Positions 45,085 to 53,701 of a DNA stretch of 54,415 nt are shown in pieces. The notes under the pieces are model-generated. The model saw nothing but the letters and a program-made list of their open reading frames with translations. It did not search any database and was not told where the DNA came from. Origin of the DNA: Bacteroidaceae bacterium (lineage in GTDB: Bacteria > Bacteroidota > Bacteroidia > Bacteroidales > Bacteroidaceae); contig JAGCYD010000073.1 in assembly GCA_017960985.1 (NCBI GenBank), positions 1 through 54,415 of the forward strand. The letters are read 5' to 3'. Every line of letters starts with the position of its first letter. Positions within the stretch are counted from its first letter, which is position 1. The position numbers and the translations under genes are program-made.

Positions 45085-45747
45085 ATGAAACCCATTGCGC
45101 ATATCCGTTGCGACCTGAAGACGAAGTTCGGCGTGCCCAGACAGAGTGGCCTCATCGAGGGGCTGGAGGCGGACATCGTATTCGAGCCCGAGTTTCGTCG
45201 GCCCGAAGCCCTTCGCGGATTAGAGGGTTTCTCCCATATCTGGCTTCTATGGGATTTCTCCGAGGCACATCGCGAGGAGTGGTCGCCTACGGTCAGGCCA
45301 CCGCGTTTGGGTGGTAACAAGCGAATGGGTGTGTTTGCCACGCGCTCGCCTTTTCGTCCGAACCCCATCGGCCTGTCGGCTGTGCTCATTAGGGAGATAT
45401 TATGGGATACCCCCGAAGGACCTGTGATTCGGGTAGAAGGTGCTGACCTAATGGACGGAACGCCGATACTCGACATTAAGCCCTATCTCCCTTTTACCGA
45501 TGCACATCCCGAAGCAAAAGGTGGCTTCACGGAAGAAACCGCTGTGCAGGAACCCCTGCAGGTGGATATGCCCGATGCGATACGGGAACGATTCGGTGAA
45601 CGGCAGGCGGAAGTGCTGCGGCAACTTTTGGCAGCCGACCCCAGACCGCACTACCAACAGGATGACAAGCGCGTTTATTGTATCGAGTATGCAGGTGAAG
45701 AGATTCGCTTCAGGGTAGAGGATAAGCGGGTCATCGTCATCGCCTGA
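45085..45747 (+). CDS. trmO: tRNA (N6-threonylcarbamoyladenosine-37) methyltransferase TrmO
   Basis: The 220-residue protein is of the TsaA/TrmO (UPF0066) family, which methylates t6A37 in certain tRNAs using SAM. The diagnostic motif GVFATRSPFRPNPIGLS is present, as are the N-terminal PIAHIRCDLKTKFGVPRQSG and the ILDIKPYLPF block; the C-terminal domain follows. TACCTTTG at 45041-45048 gives a -7 element with a weak -33 (TTCG). Confidence 0.93.
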   Translation: MKPIAHIRCDLKTKFGVPRQSGLIEGLEADIVFEPEFRRPEALRGLEGFSHIWLLWDFSEAHREEWSPTVRPPRLGGNKRMGVFATRSPFRPNPIGLSAVLIREILWDTPEGPVIRVEGADLMDGTPILDIKPYLPFTDAHPEAKGGFTEETAVQEPLQVDMPDAIRERFGERQAEVLRQLLAADPRPHYQQDDKRVYCIEYAGEEIRFRVEDKRVIVIA

Positions 45748-45759
45748 AACGCATCGCGC

Positions 45760-46734
45760 TCAATAGGTGAAATCACAGTAAATAGGAATGTGGTCGCTGA
45801 CGCCACCTTGGTAGTTAGGACCGAGAAAGGTGCGACGGGGATACCATGTACCATCGCTCATGGTGCGTTGGAGCCATGGTTGCGTAAAGCGTCTGACTTG
45901 TTTGTCCTCGTAGGCACAATGCTGTAGCATCGTTTCGCTGACCAGCATATGGTCGAGCCAACTCCAGTTGCCACGGAAACGATAGGTGCCCTCCGTAGGT
46001 CGTCGTTTCTGGGGAATCAGCGAGGTTAGGGGCAGTTTGTCGAGTTGTTTGCGGAAGATAACATCGTGGGGTGAGGCGTTGAAGTCCCCCATGACGATAA
46101 GATGGCATCGGGGTGTCATCCGAAGTAGGGAATCCGTCAGTGCGTACAGCGTCTGTGAGGCCAGCCTACGGTTCCTCTTAGCCTTGCTGCCCCTGCCTGC
46201 ACGGCTGGGCAGGTGACATACCACGACATGTAGTGTATCTCCACCAGGTACCCGTCCCCATGCGTGTAGCAAGTCGCGTGTGGGCCGAAGTCCGTGCTCC
46301 ACTGAGGGTACAGACACACATTCGTAGCCGTACAGTCGGAACATGGCGGGTTGGTATATCAATGCAACATCAATGCCGCGCTGGTCGGGGCTGTCGGTCA
46401 TGACATAGTGATACCCAAGTGCTCGAAGGCTTCCTCTTTGCGTCAGTGCCGCCATCACGCTGTCGTTCTCGACTTCCTGCAAGGCGACCAGTGCTGGAGG
46501 CGTTTCTTCTCCAATCCCCATAATTACACGGCTAATGTCTTCTATCTTTCGCCAATATCTACCGTGTGTCCACTCTCTTTCGCTATTGGGCAGAAATTCA
46601 TCGTCCTGTTTCGTACTATCGTCCATACAGTCAAACAGGTTTTCCACATTCCAAGATGCAACCTTGAAATGATGCTGTGCCCACAGGTGGTAGGGGAGCA
46701 ACAGGAGGAATAAGATGATGCAATGCCGTCTCAT
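45760..46734 (-). CDS. Exported endonuclease/exonuclease/phosphatase-family protein
   Basis: The protein of about 324 residues has a signal peptide (MRRHCIILFLLLLPYHLWAQ) and the EEP signatures VASWNVENLFDC, ALQEVEND, VVCHLPSRAG, GDFNASPHD and the final SDHIPIYCD. It likely cleaves a phosphodiester in the periplasm or outside; the substrate is unknown. The start is placed at 46734 because the promoter directly upstream excludes the longer frame. A second EEP protein lies at 33921; the two are only distantly alike. Confidence 0.87.
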   Translation of the reverse strand: MRRHCIILFLLLLPYHLWAQHHFKVASWNVENLFDCMDDSTKQDDEFLPNSEREWTHGRYWRKIEDISRVIMGIGEETPPALVALQEVENDSVMAALTQRGSLRALGYHYVMTDSPDQRGIDVALIYQPAMFRLYGYECVSVPSVEHGLRPTRDLLHAWGRVPGGDTLHVVVCHLPSRAGRGSKAKRNRRLASQTLYALTDSLLRMTPRCHLIVMGDFNASPHDVIFRKQLDKLPLTSLIPQKRRPTEGTYRFRGNWSWLDHMLVSETMLQHCAYEDKQVRRFTQPWLQRTMSDGTWYPRRTFLGPNYQGGVSDHIPIYCDFTY

Positions 46735-46741
46735 GTCAGAA

Positions 46742-46773
46742 CAAAGGTAACACATGGTGAATAATTTGCCAAG
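46742..46773 (-). promoter_or_regulatory. Promoter of the exported nuclease gene
   Basis: On the minus strand CTTG (plus 46770-46773), 20-bp spacer, TACCTTTG (plus 46742-46749), with the ATG only 8 bp beyond. Confidence 0.7.
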
Positions 46774-46800
46774 CTTTGGGCAAAGATAATGTTGATTTTT

Positions 46801-46832
46801 TTTGCTTGTAACCAAATGATAAACTAACTTTG
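46801..46832 (+). promoter_or_regulatory. Consensus promoter of the 46866 lipoprotein gene
   Basis: TTTG at 46801-46804, 20-bp spacer, TAACTTTG at 46825-46832. Confidence 0.85.
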
Positions 46833-46865
46833 TTGCAACATAATGGGTTAATCCCATAGAATACC

Positions 46866-47693
46866 ATGAAAAAACGAACCTTATGGCGAATGGTATGCGG
46901 CGTGTGGGCGGTCTTTTTGCTTGCCTTTGCGGCGTGTGATGACAATATTGCCAACGAGAACGATAAGGGCGACCCTGATGCCCCCAATGCAGAACTTGTA
47001 CGAAACTATCTGTTGGGCATATGGGAAGTGACGAGTTGTACGGAAAACTCCGTTCTTGGTGTGAATTTTATATTAAACGAGGACGGCACGGGACAATTCG
47101 CAGGTACGGCATTTACCTACAATATATTGGCACAAGAAGACGGTAGTGTGCAAGCGAACTTTTATCAAGGCGGTTCGTTGATGGGGCAGGGAGATGTCCT
47201 GTTGTTTGACCGAGAAGACGGTGGACATACATTCGAGTTCCATTTTGATATTTATCAGGTGGGTCTTCACTTTGCCAGCGGGACGGTAGCCCTCGGCAGC
47301 AAGGGAAATGTCCTTACGGGTGAGTTCCGCATGGAAGGCAATATGATGCCCTCTAAGATAACATTGAAGAAACAGGGATATACCTATCCCGAAGAAGGTG
47401 TATTCGGTCGGTGGCAAATGACATCCTGTGGGTTGAATCCCAGAAGGGTAGGTGAGATACTTGTGGTGGAGGATAATTCGGAATTATATATCGAGGGTTC
47501 CCCGTCGATATACAGTTATACGCTGAGCAATGTTGAAATAGAGGGAGAAACCGTGCAGAGGATGGATATACTTCTCGAAGGAAGACATTTTACGGGAATT
47601 CTGCACCTTGAAGGTGGCACAATGGCTACCTATTCTTTTAATGTGGAGGACGACTATAACGATTATACGGCGACCTTCGTGCGTTGTTGGTAA
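46866..47693 (+). CDS. Lipoprotein with two lipocalin-like halves
   Basis: The 275-residue protein has a lipobox FAACDD at about residues 21-26. Two halves each start with a Trp-containing strand (LGIWEVTSC; FGRWQMTSC) and proceed through beta strands ending in Thr/Phe-rich segments, which resembles the lipocalin-like domains common in Bacteroidetes lipoproteins. No catalytic motif is seen. It is transcribed alone from a consensus promoter, and a duplicated terminator segment follows. Confidence 0.75.
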   Translation: MKKRTLWRMVCGVWAVFLLAFAACDDNIANENDKGDPDAPNAELVRNYLLGIWEVTSCTENSVLGVNFILNEDGTGQFAGTAFTYNILAQEDGSVQANFYQGGSLMGQGDVLLFDREDGGHTFEFHFDIYQVGLHFASGTVALGSKGNVLTGEFRMEGNMMPSKITLKKQGYTYPEEGVFGRWQMTSCGLNPRRVGEILVVEDNSELYIEGSPSIYSYTLSNVEIEGETVQRMDILLEGRHFTGILHLEGGTMATYSFNVEDDYNDYTATFVRCW

Positions 47694-47694
47694 C

Positions 47695-47772
47695 ACCACG
47701 GCCCCTGGTCGTTAGGTGAAAGTCCATAAGAAAAGCCTACCCTTGTGAGGTAGGCTTTGCGCTTCAGGATGG
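47695..47772. repeat. 78-bp direct repeat, distal copy (tRNA-Asn 3' end plus terminator)
   Basis: Identical to 47819-47896 at an offset of 124 bp. It contains the last 12 bases of tRNA-Asn (47761-47772 on the plus strand) and the terminator hairpin AAAGCCTACC / GGTAGGCTTT (47732-47758). The 46 bp between the copies hold no gene. Confidence 0.93.
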
Positions 47773-47818
47773 CTTGCGCTCGGCCTTGCCGCTTTCACCA
47801 AGCGTAGCGACTGAAAGA

Positions 47819-47896
47819 ACCACGGCCCCTGGTCGTTAGGTGAAAGTCCATAAGAAAAGCCTACCCTTGTGAGGTAGGCTTTGCGCTTCAGGATGG
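47819..47896. repeat. 78-bp direct repeat, proximal copy
   Basis: The copy attached to the intact tRNA-Asn gene; it starts in the T-arm of the tRNA and runs through the downstream terminator. Confidence 0.93.
47850..47882 (-). terminator. Terminator of the tRNA-His/tRNA-Asn transcript
   Basis: On the minus strand AAAGCCTACC and GGTAGGCTTT form a 10-bp stem directly after tRNA-Asn, followed by TCTTAT. The copy at 47732-47758 would act as a second terminator. Confidence 0.8.
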
Positions 47897-47957
47897 GCTT
47901 GAACCAACGACCCCCTGATTAACAGTCAGGTGCTCTAACCAACTGAGCTACTGAAGC
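47885..47957 (-). tRNA. tRNA-Asn (GTT)
   Basis: Cloverleaf of 73 nt: acceptor GCTTCAG / CTGAAGC, D-arm GCTCAGTTGGTTAGAGC, anticodon arm CCTGA-CTGTTAA-TCAGG with anticodon GTT, T-loop TTCAAGC. The CCA end is not encoded. The T-stem (GTTGG / CCATC) has a T-T mismatch at its second pair. Confidence 0.93.
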
Positions 47958-47975
47958 AGGCACTTTTTCAGGGAG

Positions 47976-48050
47976 GGTGACTAGTGGGACTCGAACCCAC
48001 GACATTCAGAACCACAATCTGACGCTCTAACCAACTGAACTATAGTCACC
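47976..48050 (-). tRNA. tRNA-His (GTG)
   Basis: 75 nt including the extra 5' G of tRNA-His: GGTGACTA / TAGTCACC acceptor, anticodon arm TCAGA-TTGTGGT-TCTGA with anticodon GTG, T-arm GTGGG-TTCGAGT-CCCAC. CCA not encoded. It is 18 bp upstream of tRNA-Asn in the same direction. Confidence 0.95.
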
Positions 48051-48146
48051 ATATAAGGGCGTCTCCCCTAAATGCGAGTGCAAAGGTAAGAAAATAAATT
48101 GAAAGTCGGAAATTGAATATTGAAAAATTACTGGCGAGAGCGAAAT

Positions 48147-49025
48147 TTACTTGTAAAACTCCTTTTTCGCCGCAGATAGCGTATTGAGCATGAGCATGCA
48201 AATGGTCATGGGACCTACGCCACCCGGTACGGGAGTGATATAAGCACATTTCGGCGCAACCTCGTCGAACTGCACATCGCCACAAAGACGGAAACCACTC
48301 TTACGGGAAGCGTCGGGTACTCGGGTAGTACCTACATCGACAATCGTAGCCCCCTCCTTTACCATGTCGGCAGTGACAAAACCTGGTTTGCCAATGGCGG
48401 CAATGATGATGTCTGCTTTCAGGCATTCCTCGCGAAGGTTCTCGCTGCGGCTGTGACAAACCGTAACGGTAGCATCACCATATTGTTTTTGCATCATCAG
48501 TTGCGCCATAGGCTTGCCGACAATATTGCTGCGTCCCAGTATGACACACTTCTTGCCACTGGTGGGGATGTCGTAGCGACGGAGCAGGGTGAGTATGCCC
48601 AGTGGTGTGGCACTAATGAAACAGGGTAGGCCGATTGCCATGCGACCGACATTGAGGGGGTGAAATCCATCAACATCCTTGCGGTAATCGATAGCCTCGA
48701 TAATGCGTTGCTCGTTGATGTGGCGGGGTAGGGGCAGCTGAACGATAAACCCGTCGATGTCTGCATTGTTGTTCAACTGCTCGATACATTCCAACAGGGT
48801 TTGTTCTGTGATGTCGTCCTCGAAGCGGATGAGTGTGCTCTCGAAGCCACATGCTTCGCATGCCAACACCTTGTTGCGCACATAGGTTTCGCTACCACCG
48901 TCGTGTCCGACGAGTATCGCTGCAAGGTGTGGGCGCTTGCCGCCTGCCTGCACAATCTTTTCTACTTCTTCCTTTATTTCGGCTTTAATTGTGGCAGCCG
49001 TGGCCTTTCCGTCAATGAGAGTCAT
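48147..49025 (-). CDS. folD: Bifunctional methylene-THF dehydrogenase / methenyl-THF cyclohydrolase
   Basis: The protein of about 292 residues interconverts 5,10-methylene-, methenyl- and 10-formyl-THF. Motifs: [10 protein letters not shown] with the catalytic Lys, GFIVQLPLP, the cofactor block [12 protein letters not shown] and the terminal [10 protein letters not shown]. The start is ATG 49025, after a spacer made of heptameric repeats; it is downstream of ffh on the same strand, an arrangement usual in Bacteroidales. Confidence 0.96.
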   Translation of the reverse strand: MTLIDGKATAATIKAEIKEEVEKIVQAGGKRPHLAAILVGHDGGSETYVRNKVLACEACGFESTLIRFEDDITEQTLLECIEQLNNNADIDGFIVQLPLPRHINEQRIIEAIDYRKDVDGFHPLNVGRMAIGLPCFISATPLGILTLLRRYDIPTSGKKCVILGRSNIVGKPMAQLMMQKQYGDATVTVCHSRSENLREECLKADIIIAAIGKPGFVTADMVKEGATIVDVGTTRVPDASRKSGFRLCGDVQFDEVAPKCAYITPVPGGVGPMTICMLMLNTLSAAKKEFYK

Positions 49026-49026
49026 A

Positions 49027-49061
49027 TTGAATGTCAAATGTTAAATGTCAAATATTACATC
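49027..49061. repeat. Five 7-bp repeats forming the ffh-folD spacer
   Basis: TTGAATG, TCAAATG, TTAAATG, TCAAATA, TTACATC in 7-bp steps. The last unit contains the ffh stop codon and the first begins 1 bp from the folD ATG. Confidence 0.8.
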
Positions 49062-50410
49062 TTCGGCATTCCGCCGGGGAGTTTAGGCATGTTCTTCATC
49101 ATGCTCAGGGCGTTCTTGCCTGTCACCATCTTCATCATCTTGCGCGTCTGTTCAAATTGTTTGATGAGTTTGTTTACCTCCTGGATATTCGTGCCACTTC
49201 CCTTGGCGATACGCATACGCCGACTGGTATTCAGCAATCCCGGGTTTTGTCGTTCCTTGGGAGTCATGCTGAGGATGATGGCTTCGATATTCTTAAAGGC
49301 ATTGTCATCGATGTCGATGTCCTTCAGTGCTTTGCCTACACCGGGAATCATTGAGGCGAGGTCCTTCAGGTTGCCCATCTTCTTGATTTGCTGAATCTGT
49401 GTGTAGAAATCGTTGAAGTCGAATTGGTTCTTCTTGATGCGTGCCTCCAGACGGCGTGCCTCTTTCTCGTCGTATTGCTCCTGCGCTTTTTCAACGAGGG
49501 AAACAATGTCGCCCATACCCAGAATGCGGTCGGCCATTCGGGCAGGGTGGAAGGGGCTGATAGCCTCCATTTTCTCGCCTGTTCCGACGAACTTGATGGG
49601 CTTCTCGACTACGGAACGGATGCTGAGGGCAGCACCACCGCGTGTGTCACCGTCCAACTTAGTCAGAACGACACCCCTGTAATCCAGACGGTCGTTGAAC
49701 TCCTTCGCAGTATTCACGGCGTCTTGTCCCGTCATGGCATCTACGACGAAAAGTATTTCGTGGGGATGTATGGCATCCTTGATGTCGGAGATTTGCTGCA
49801 TCAGTTCCTCGTCGATGGCCAGTCGTCCTGCCGTATCGACAATCACTACATCGTTGGCTTTTTGTCGTGCCTCGGTGATGGCGTGCAGCGCCACCTGTAC
49901 GGGGTCGGTTGCCCCCAGTTCCATATATACAGGCACATCGATTTGCTCACCGAGAACGCGCAACTGTTCCATGGCGGCTGGACGGAAGGTATCGCAAGCA
50001 GCCAGCAAAGGCTTCTTGAAGTTCTTCTCCTTTAGCATTTTGGCCAGTTTGCCGCTGAAAGTCGTCTTACCCGAGCCATTCAGACCCGCCATCAGGATGA
50101 TGCTGGGGTCGCCTGTGCGGCCCGGCAAATTCAGTTCGGCTGTCTCGCCTCCCATCAGCAGCGCCAGTTCGTCGTGGACAATCTTGACCATCAACTGGCT
50201 GGGGCGAACAGCGGTCAGCACATTCTGTCCCAGTGCCTTTTGCTTGACTGTATCGGTAAATTGCTTGGCGACCTTGTAGTTCACATCCGCATCCAATAGG
50301 GCACGGCGTACATCCTTCAGTGTCTCGGCCACATTGATTTCGGTAATGCGTCCTTCGCCTTTCAGTATCTTAAAAGACCGTTCCAGTCTTTCGCTTAGGT
50401 TCTCAAACAT
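49055..50410 (-). CDS. ffh: Signal recognition particle protein Ffh
   Basis: 451 residues: N-domain, GTPase G-domain with GLNGSGKTT at residues 109-117, DTAGRLAIDEELM and TKLDGDTRGGAALS, and a Met-rich M-domain with the RNA-binding RMRIAKGSGTNIQEVNKLI helix. Ffh binds 4.5S RNA and brings membrane proteins to the translocon. Start set at ATG 50410 (MFENLSERLE), the conserved beginning. A -7 element (TATCTTTG on the minus strand, plus 50435-50442) lies just upstream. Confidence 0.97.
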   Translation of the reverse strand: MFENLSERLERSFKILKGEGRITEINVAETLKDVRRALLDADVNYKVAKQFTDTVKQKALGQNVLTAVRPSQLMVKIVHDELALLMGGETAELNLPGRTGDPSIILMAGLNGSGKTTFSGKLAKMLKEKNFKKPLLAACDTFRPAAMEQLRVLGEQIDVPVYMELGATDPVQVALHAITEARQKANDVVIVDTAGRLAIDEELMQQISDIKDAIHPHEILFVVDAMTGQDAVNTAKEFNDRLDYRGVVLTKLDGDTRGGAALSIRSVVEKPIKFVGTGEKMEAISPFHPARMADRILGMGDIVSLVEKAQEQYDEKEARRLEARIKKNQFDFNDFYTQIQQIKKMGNLKDLASMIPGVGKALKDIDIDDNAFKNIEAIILSMTPKERQNPGLLNTSRRMRIAKGSGTNIQEVNKLIKQFEQTRKMMKMVTGKNALSMMKNMPKLPGGMPKM

Positions 50411-50465
50411 AATGCTTTGATTTAATTTGCCCGCAAAGATAAGCAAATATTATTACATATAAAAG

Positions 50466-50497
50466 AAATGTCCCGAAGCATTTGCCACGGGACATTT
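50466..50497 (-). terminator. Terminator of the PorT-like gene
   Basis: AAATGTCCCG (50466-50475) pairs with CGGGACATTT (50488-50497); on the minus strand TCTTTTATA follows. Confidence 0.85.
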
Positions 50498-50517
50498 TAC
50501 TTAGACGGGTTCTCCGG

Positions 50518-51237
50518 TTAGAAACGGAAACCGAAAGCCAGTGTGAAGTTGAAGTTTTTGGCTTTGCCTAAAATCGGAGTTCCTGCGCTCCACATAGCAT
50601 CGCGGTAAGAATCGCGCCACATGTCCGTGAAGCCCCAGTCACAGCCAAGCATCAGATTGTAGTGCTGGTTGTATTCGGTGCCTACGCGGAATCCCAGACC
50701 TGTATCCCAACGCTGGAAGTTAGCGTTGACGGTACTTTTCTTGAAAGCCTTCCATGTATTGGCATCTTCGACATCTCCCCACTGTGCTCCGTCAGCATCT
50801 ACTTCGTACTTGTGCTTACCACCAACGCCTATGGCGAAGTAGGGACCAACCTCACCGTAAACGCCAATGTGCTTATTGAAGTTGTAACGGAAGCCTACGC
50901 GAAGAGGAATCTCTACATAGTGGAGATTGGTTTTGGCTGTGGATTTTTGTTCGGTGACGCCATCCAACGGGTCGATTTCCGTTCTCGAGGCCTTGCCGCC
51001 TTTCATCGTCCAGTCTATTCCCAATGTGATATAGGTGCCGTGAGCCTTGGGCAGGATATAATCCGTGCGGAAGCCCATCACACCACCAATTTTTCCATCA
51101 AAATCTGAGTTCCTGACATTTGTGGCGTTCATGCCTAAGAATACCATATTGGTGAAACCTTCCTGAGGCTCGAACTCCAATGCCATGGCGTTGCAGGTAA
51201 TGAAAGAAACAATGGTAATAATAAGAAGTTTTTTCAT
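50518..51237 (-). CDS. PorT-like outer membrane beta-barrel protein
   Basis: The 239-residue protein has a signal peptide (MKKLLIITIVSFITCNAMA) and an eight-strand-like barrel: alternating strands such as HYVEIPLRVGFRYNFNKHIG and GVYGEVGPYFAIG, ending in GFRF. Strands of this kind occur in the PorT/OmpW-like group. The role is unknown; transport or adhesion cannot be read out. It lies 32 bp after aqpZ on the same strand and may be cotranscribed with it. Confidence 0.8.
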   Translation of the reverse strand: MKKLLIITIVSFITCNAMALEFEPQEGFTNMVFLGMNATNVRNSDFDGKIGGVMGFRTDYILPKAHGTYITLGIDWTMKGGKASRTEIDPLDGVTEQKSTAKTNLHYVEIPLRVGFRYNFNKHIGVYGEVGPYFAIGVGGKHKYEVDADGAQWGDVEDANTWKAFKKSTVNANFQRWDTGLGFRVGTEYNQHYNLMLGCDWGFTDMWRDSYRDAMWSAGTPILGKAKNFNFTLAFGFRF

Positions 51238-51269
51238 ATACTTTCTGCTTGTCTTCGTTTTCGTTCCCG

Positions 51270-51944
51270 TTACTTCTCACACTTCTTGCAATCGCAACCA
51301 ATCAAGCACCAAATACAAGAAGCCAAAGCGGCACCAACAAAAGGACCAACGATGAAAATCCACAGGTTGCTGAGAGCCGTACCACCCTGGAACACTGCGG
51401 GAGCAATGGAACGGGCGGGATTGACACTCGTACCCGTGTAGCGGATGCATACGAGGTGAACGAGAACCAGAGAGAGGCCAATAGCCAAGCCAGCAAAGTT
51501 GCCAGCGCCCTTTTTCTCGTCGGTTGTGCCAAGTACTACGAGCACGAATACACAGGTGAATACTATTTCGGCAATCAGTCCGCCCCACATGCTAACACCT
51601 TCTTGCAGGTCGTTAGCACCCGTACCTTCAACTGCTGTGGTGGAAGTAAGGGCAAAGAGACTGGCACTACCGATGAAAGCACCGATAACCTGGAATACCA
51701 TGTACCAAGTTGCATCTTTGCAGGAAATGCGCTTCGAGAGAAGACAACCCAGTGTGATGGCGGGATTGATATGGCAACCACTGATGCCGCCAATCGTGTA
51801 GGCCATAGCCACAACGGCAAGACCGAAAGCCAACGCAGTTGCTGCTACGCCAGCGGGCTCACCACAACCAATACTTGTTGCAACACCGCAACCCATAAGC
51901 ACGAGAACCATCGTGCCAACCATTTCTGCTAAATACTTTTTCAT
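51270..51944 (-). CDS. aqpZ: Aquaporin Z-type water channel
   Basis: The 224-residue MIP-family protein has six membrane helices and both NPA boxes (HINPAITLG and SVNPARS). The selectivity-filter positions visible in VLVHLV and TSVNPARS (His, Arg) agree with AqpZ-type water channels rather than glyceroporins. The short cytoplasmic end CDCKKCEK has three Cys and is unusual. The mechanosensitive channel gene lies upstream on the same strand but is separated by a terminator. Confidence 0.93.
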   Translation of the reverse strand: MKKYLAEMVGTMVLVLMGCGVATSIGCGEPAGVAATALAFGLAVVAMAYTIGGISGCHINPAITLGCLLSKRISCKDATWYMVFQVIGAFIGSASLFALTSTTAVEGTGANDLQEGVSMWGGLIAEIVFTCVFVLVVLGTTDEKKGAGNFAGLAIGLSLVLVHLVCIRYTGTSVNPARSIAPAVFQGGTALSNLWIFIVGPFVGAALASCIWCLIGCDCKKCEK

Positions 51945-51951
51945 ATTTGTA

Positions 51952-51979
51952 AAGTTTAAAGGTTAATGTTTAATGTTAA
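51952..51979. repeat. 7-bp repeats upstream of aqpZ
   Basis: AAGTTTA, AAGGTTA, ATGTTTA, ATGTTAA in 7-bp steps, just before the aqpZ start codon. Confidence 0.65.
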
Positions 51980-52008
51980 AAAGAGACCCCTCCCGTTTAG
52001 GGGAGGGG
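51980..52008 (-). terminator. Terminator of mscL
   Basis: CCCCTCCC (51987-51994) pairs with GGGAGGGG (52001-52008); on the minus strand TCTCTTTTTAA follows. Confidence 0.8.
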
Positions 52009-52021
52009 ATAGGGAAGGGGT

Positions 52022-52447
52022 TTACTTCTTCTTAGCCAGTAAATCGCGAATCTCGGTAAGCAATTCCTCCTGCGTGGGGGCTGCAGGTGCTGCGGGCTCT
52101 TCGGGAGCGGGTTCTTCCTTCTTGGCGGTCAGTTTGGTGATGCCCTTAATCATCAGGAAGATACACAGTGCGATGATGAGGAAATCCACAACATCCTGAA
52201 TAAACTGGCCGTAATTCAAGGTAACAGCCTCCGTCACGGTCTCGCCCTCGGTAACAGCCTCTTTCAGGGTTACCTTCAATTCGGTGAAATCCACACCACC
52301 CAACAAAACGCCGATGGGGGGCATAATGATGTTGCTTACGATACTGGTAACGATTTTACCAAACGCACCGCCGATGATAACACCGACAGCCATGTCCACT
52401 ACATTACCCTTAAGGGCAAACTCCTTAAAATCTTTAATGAATCCCAT
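52022..52447 (-). CDS. mscL: Large-conductance mechanosensitive channel MscL
   Basis: 141 residues: the conserved first helix ([27 protein letters not shown]), a periplasmic loop lengthened by Glu/Thr-rich sequence, the second helix ([15 protein letters not shown]) and a Pro/Ala/Glu cytoplasmic bundle ending [13 protein letters not shown]. It opens under membrane tension to release solutes on osmotic downshock, a natural neighbour of the water channel. Start ATG 52447; the longer open frame upstream crosses the divergent promoter region of gapA. Confidence 0.95.
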   Translation of the reverse strand: MGFIKDFKEFALKGNVVDMAVGVIIGGAFGKIVTSIVSNIIMPPIGVLLGGVDFTELKVTLKEAVTEGETVTEAVTLNYGQFIQDVVDFLIIALCIFLMIKGITKLTAKKEEPAPEEPAAPAAPTQEELLTEIRDLLAKKK

Positions 52448-52521
52448 GATAGTTTGTTTTTTGTGATAATAATAATGAGAAATAATTAACGGTTGATAAT
52501 GCAAATATAAAAAGAATTTCG

Positions 52522-52529
52522 TACATTTG
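52522..52529 (+). promoter_or_regulatory. -7 element of gapA
   Basis: TACATTTG fits TAnnTTTG; no good -33 at the usual distance. On the other strand CAAATATA (52502-52509) reads TATATTTG, a possible -7 for mscL. Confidence 0.5.
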
Positions 52530-52599
52530 CATCGTTTTTGAGAGGAAATCTTAAAAAGACGATTATAATATTTACTAACCAATTTAAAAAGTAAAGAAA

Positions 52600-53628
52600 A
52601 TGGCAAACGTAAAAGTAGCTATTAACGGCTTTGGCCGTATTGGACGCCTCGCTTTCCGTCAGATGTTCGAGGCTGAGGGTTATGAGGTAGTTGCTATCAA
52701 CGACCTGACCAGCCCCAAGATGTTGGCTCACCTGCTCAAGTACGATACCGCTCAGGGTGGTTTCGCTGGCAAGTTCGGTGAGAACAAGCACACTGTAGAG
52801 GCTACAGACAACTCTATCATCGTTGATGGTAAGGAAATTACCATCTATGCTGTGCCCAACGCAGCTGAGCTGCCCTGGGGTAAGCTGGGTGTTGATGTAG
52901 TTCTGGAGTGCACAGGTTTCTATACAAGCAAGGAGAAGGCCAGCGCTCATGTACAGGCTGGTGCCAAGAAGGTTGTCATCTCTGCACCTGCAGGCAATGA
53001 CCTCCCCACCATCGTTTACAATGTAAACCACAAGACCCTGAAGAAGGACGATACCGTTATCTCAGCTGCATCTTGTACTACAAACTGCTTGGCTCCTATG
53101 ACAAAGGCCCTCAATGATTACGCTCCCATTCAGAGCGGTATCATGACAACTGTTCATGCTTACACTGGCGACCAGATGATTCTTGACGGTCCTCAGCGCA
53201 AGGGTGACCTCCAGCGTGCTCGTGCCGGTGCTGCTAATATCGTTCCTAACTCTACGGGTGCTGCCAAGGCTATTGGCCTCGTTATCCCCGAGCTGAATGG
53301 TAAGCTTATCGGTGCTGCCCAGCGTGTTCCTACCTTCACAGGTTCTACCACCATTCTGCATGCTGTAGTTAAGGGTGAGGCTACTGTTGAAGGCATCAAC
53401 GCTGCCATGAAGGCTGCTCAGAACGAATCCTTCGGTTACACCGAGGAGAAGCTCGTTTCCAGCGACATCATCGGTATGAAGTTCGGTTCTCTCTTCGATG
53501 CAAACCAGACCATGGTTTCCAAGATGGACGACGGAAACTCTCTCGTACAGGTTGTTAGCTGGTACGACAATGAGAACAGCTACACCAGCCAGATGGTTCG
53601 CACCATCAAGTACTTCGCCGAGCTTTAA
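52600..53628 (+). CDS. gapA: Glyceraldehyde-3-phosphate dehydrogenase, type I
   Basis: 342 residues: NAD-binding GFGRIGR at 11-17, catalytic Cys159 in SCTTNC, the AYTGDQ and RAGAANIVP blocks and the C-terminal [15 protein letters not shown]. It catalyses NAD- and phosphate-dependent oxidation of glyceraldehyde-3-phosphate in glycolysis. The codon choice is biased, as expected of a highly expressed gene. A hairpin terminator follows. Confidence 0.97.
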   Translation: MANVKVAINGFGRIGRLAFRQMFEAEGYEVVAINDLTSPKMLAHLLKYDTAQGGFAGKFGENKHTVEATDNSIIVDGKEITIYAVPNAAELPWGKLGVDVVLECTGFYTSKEKASAHVQAGAKKVVISAPAGNDLPTIVYNVNHKTLKKDDTVISAASCTTNCLAPMTKALNDYAPIQSGIMTTVHAYTGDQMILDGPQRKGDLQRARAGAANIVPNSTGAAKAIGLVIPELNGKLIGAAQRVPTFTGSTTILHAVVKGEATVEGINAAMKAAQNESFGYTEEKLVSSDIIGMKFGSLFDANQTMVSKMDDGNSLVQVVSWYDNENSYTSQMVRTIKYFAEL

Positions 53629-53650
53629 TCGCAACGCAAATACAATGTCA

Positions 53651-53679
53651 AAGGCCACTCAGGTTTCCTGGGTGGCCTT
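53651..53679 (+). terminator. Terminator of gapA
   Basis: AAGGCCAC-T-CAGG and CCTG-G-GTGGCCTT form a long stem with a three-base loop; the following T-run is short. Confidence 0.65.
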
Positions 53680-53701
53680 ATTGGTAACTAAGAGATTGTC
53701 T

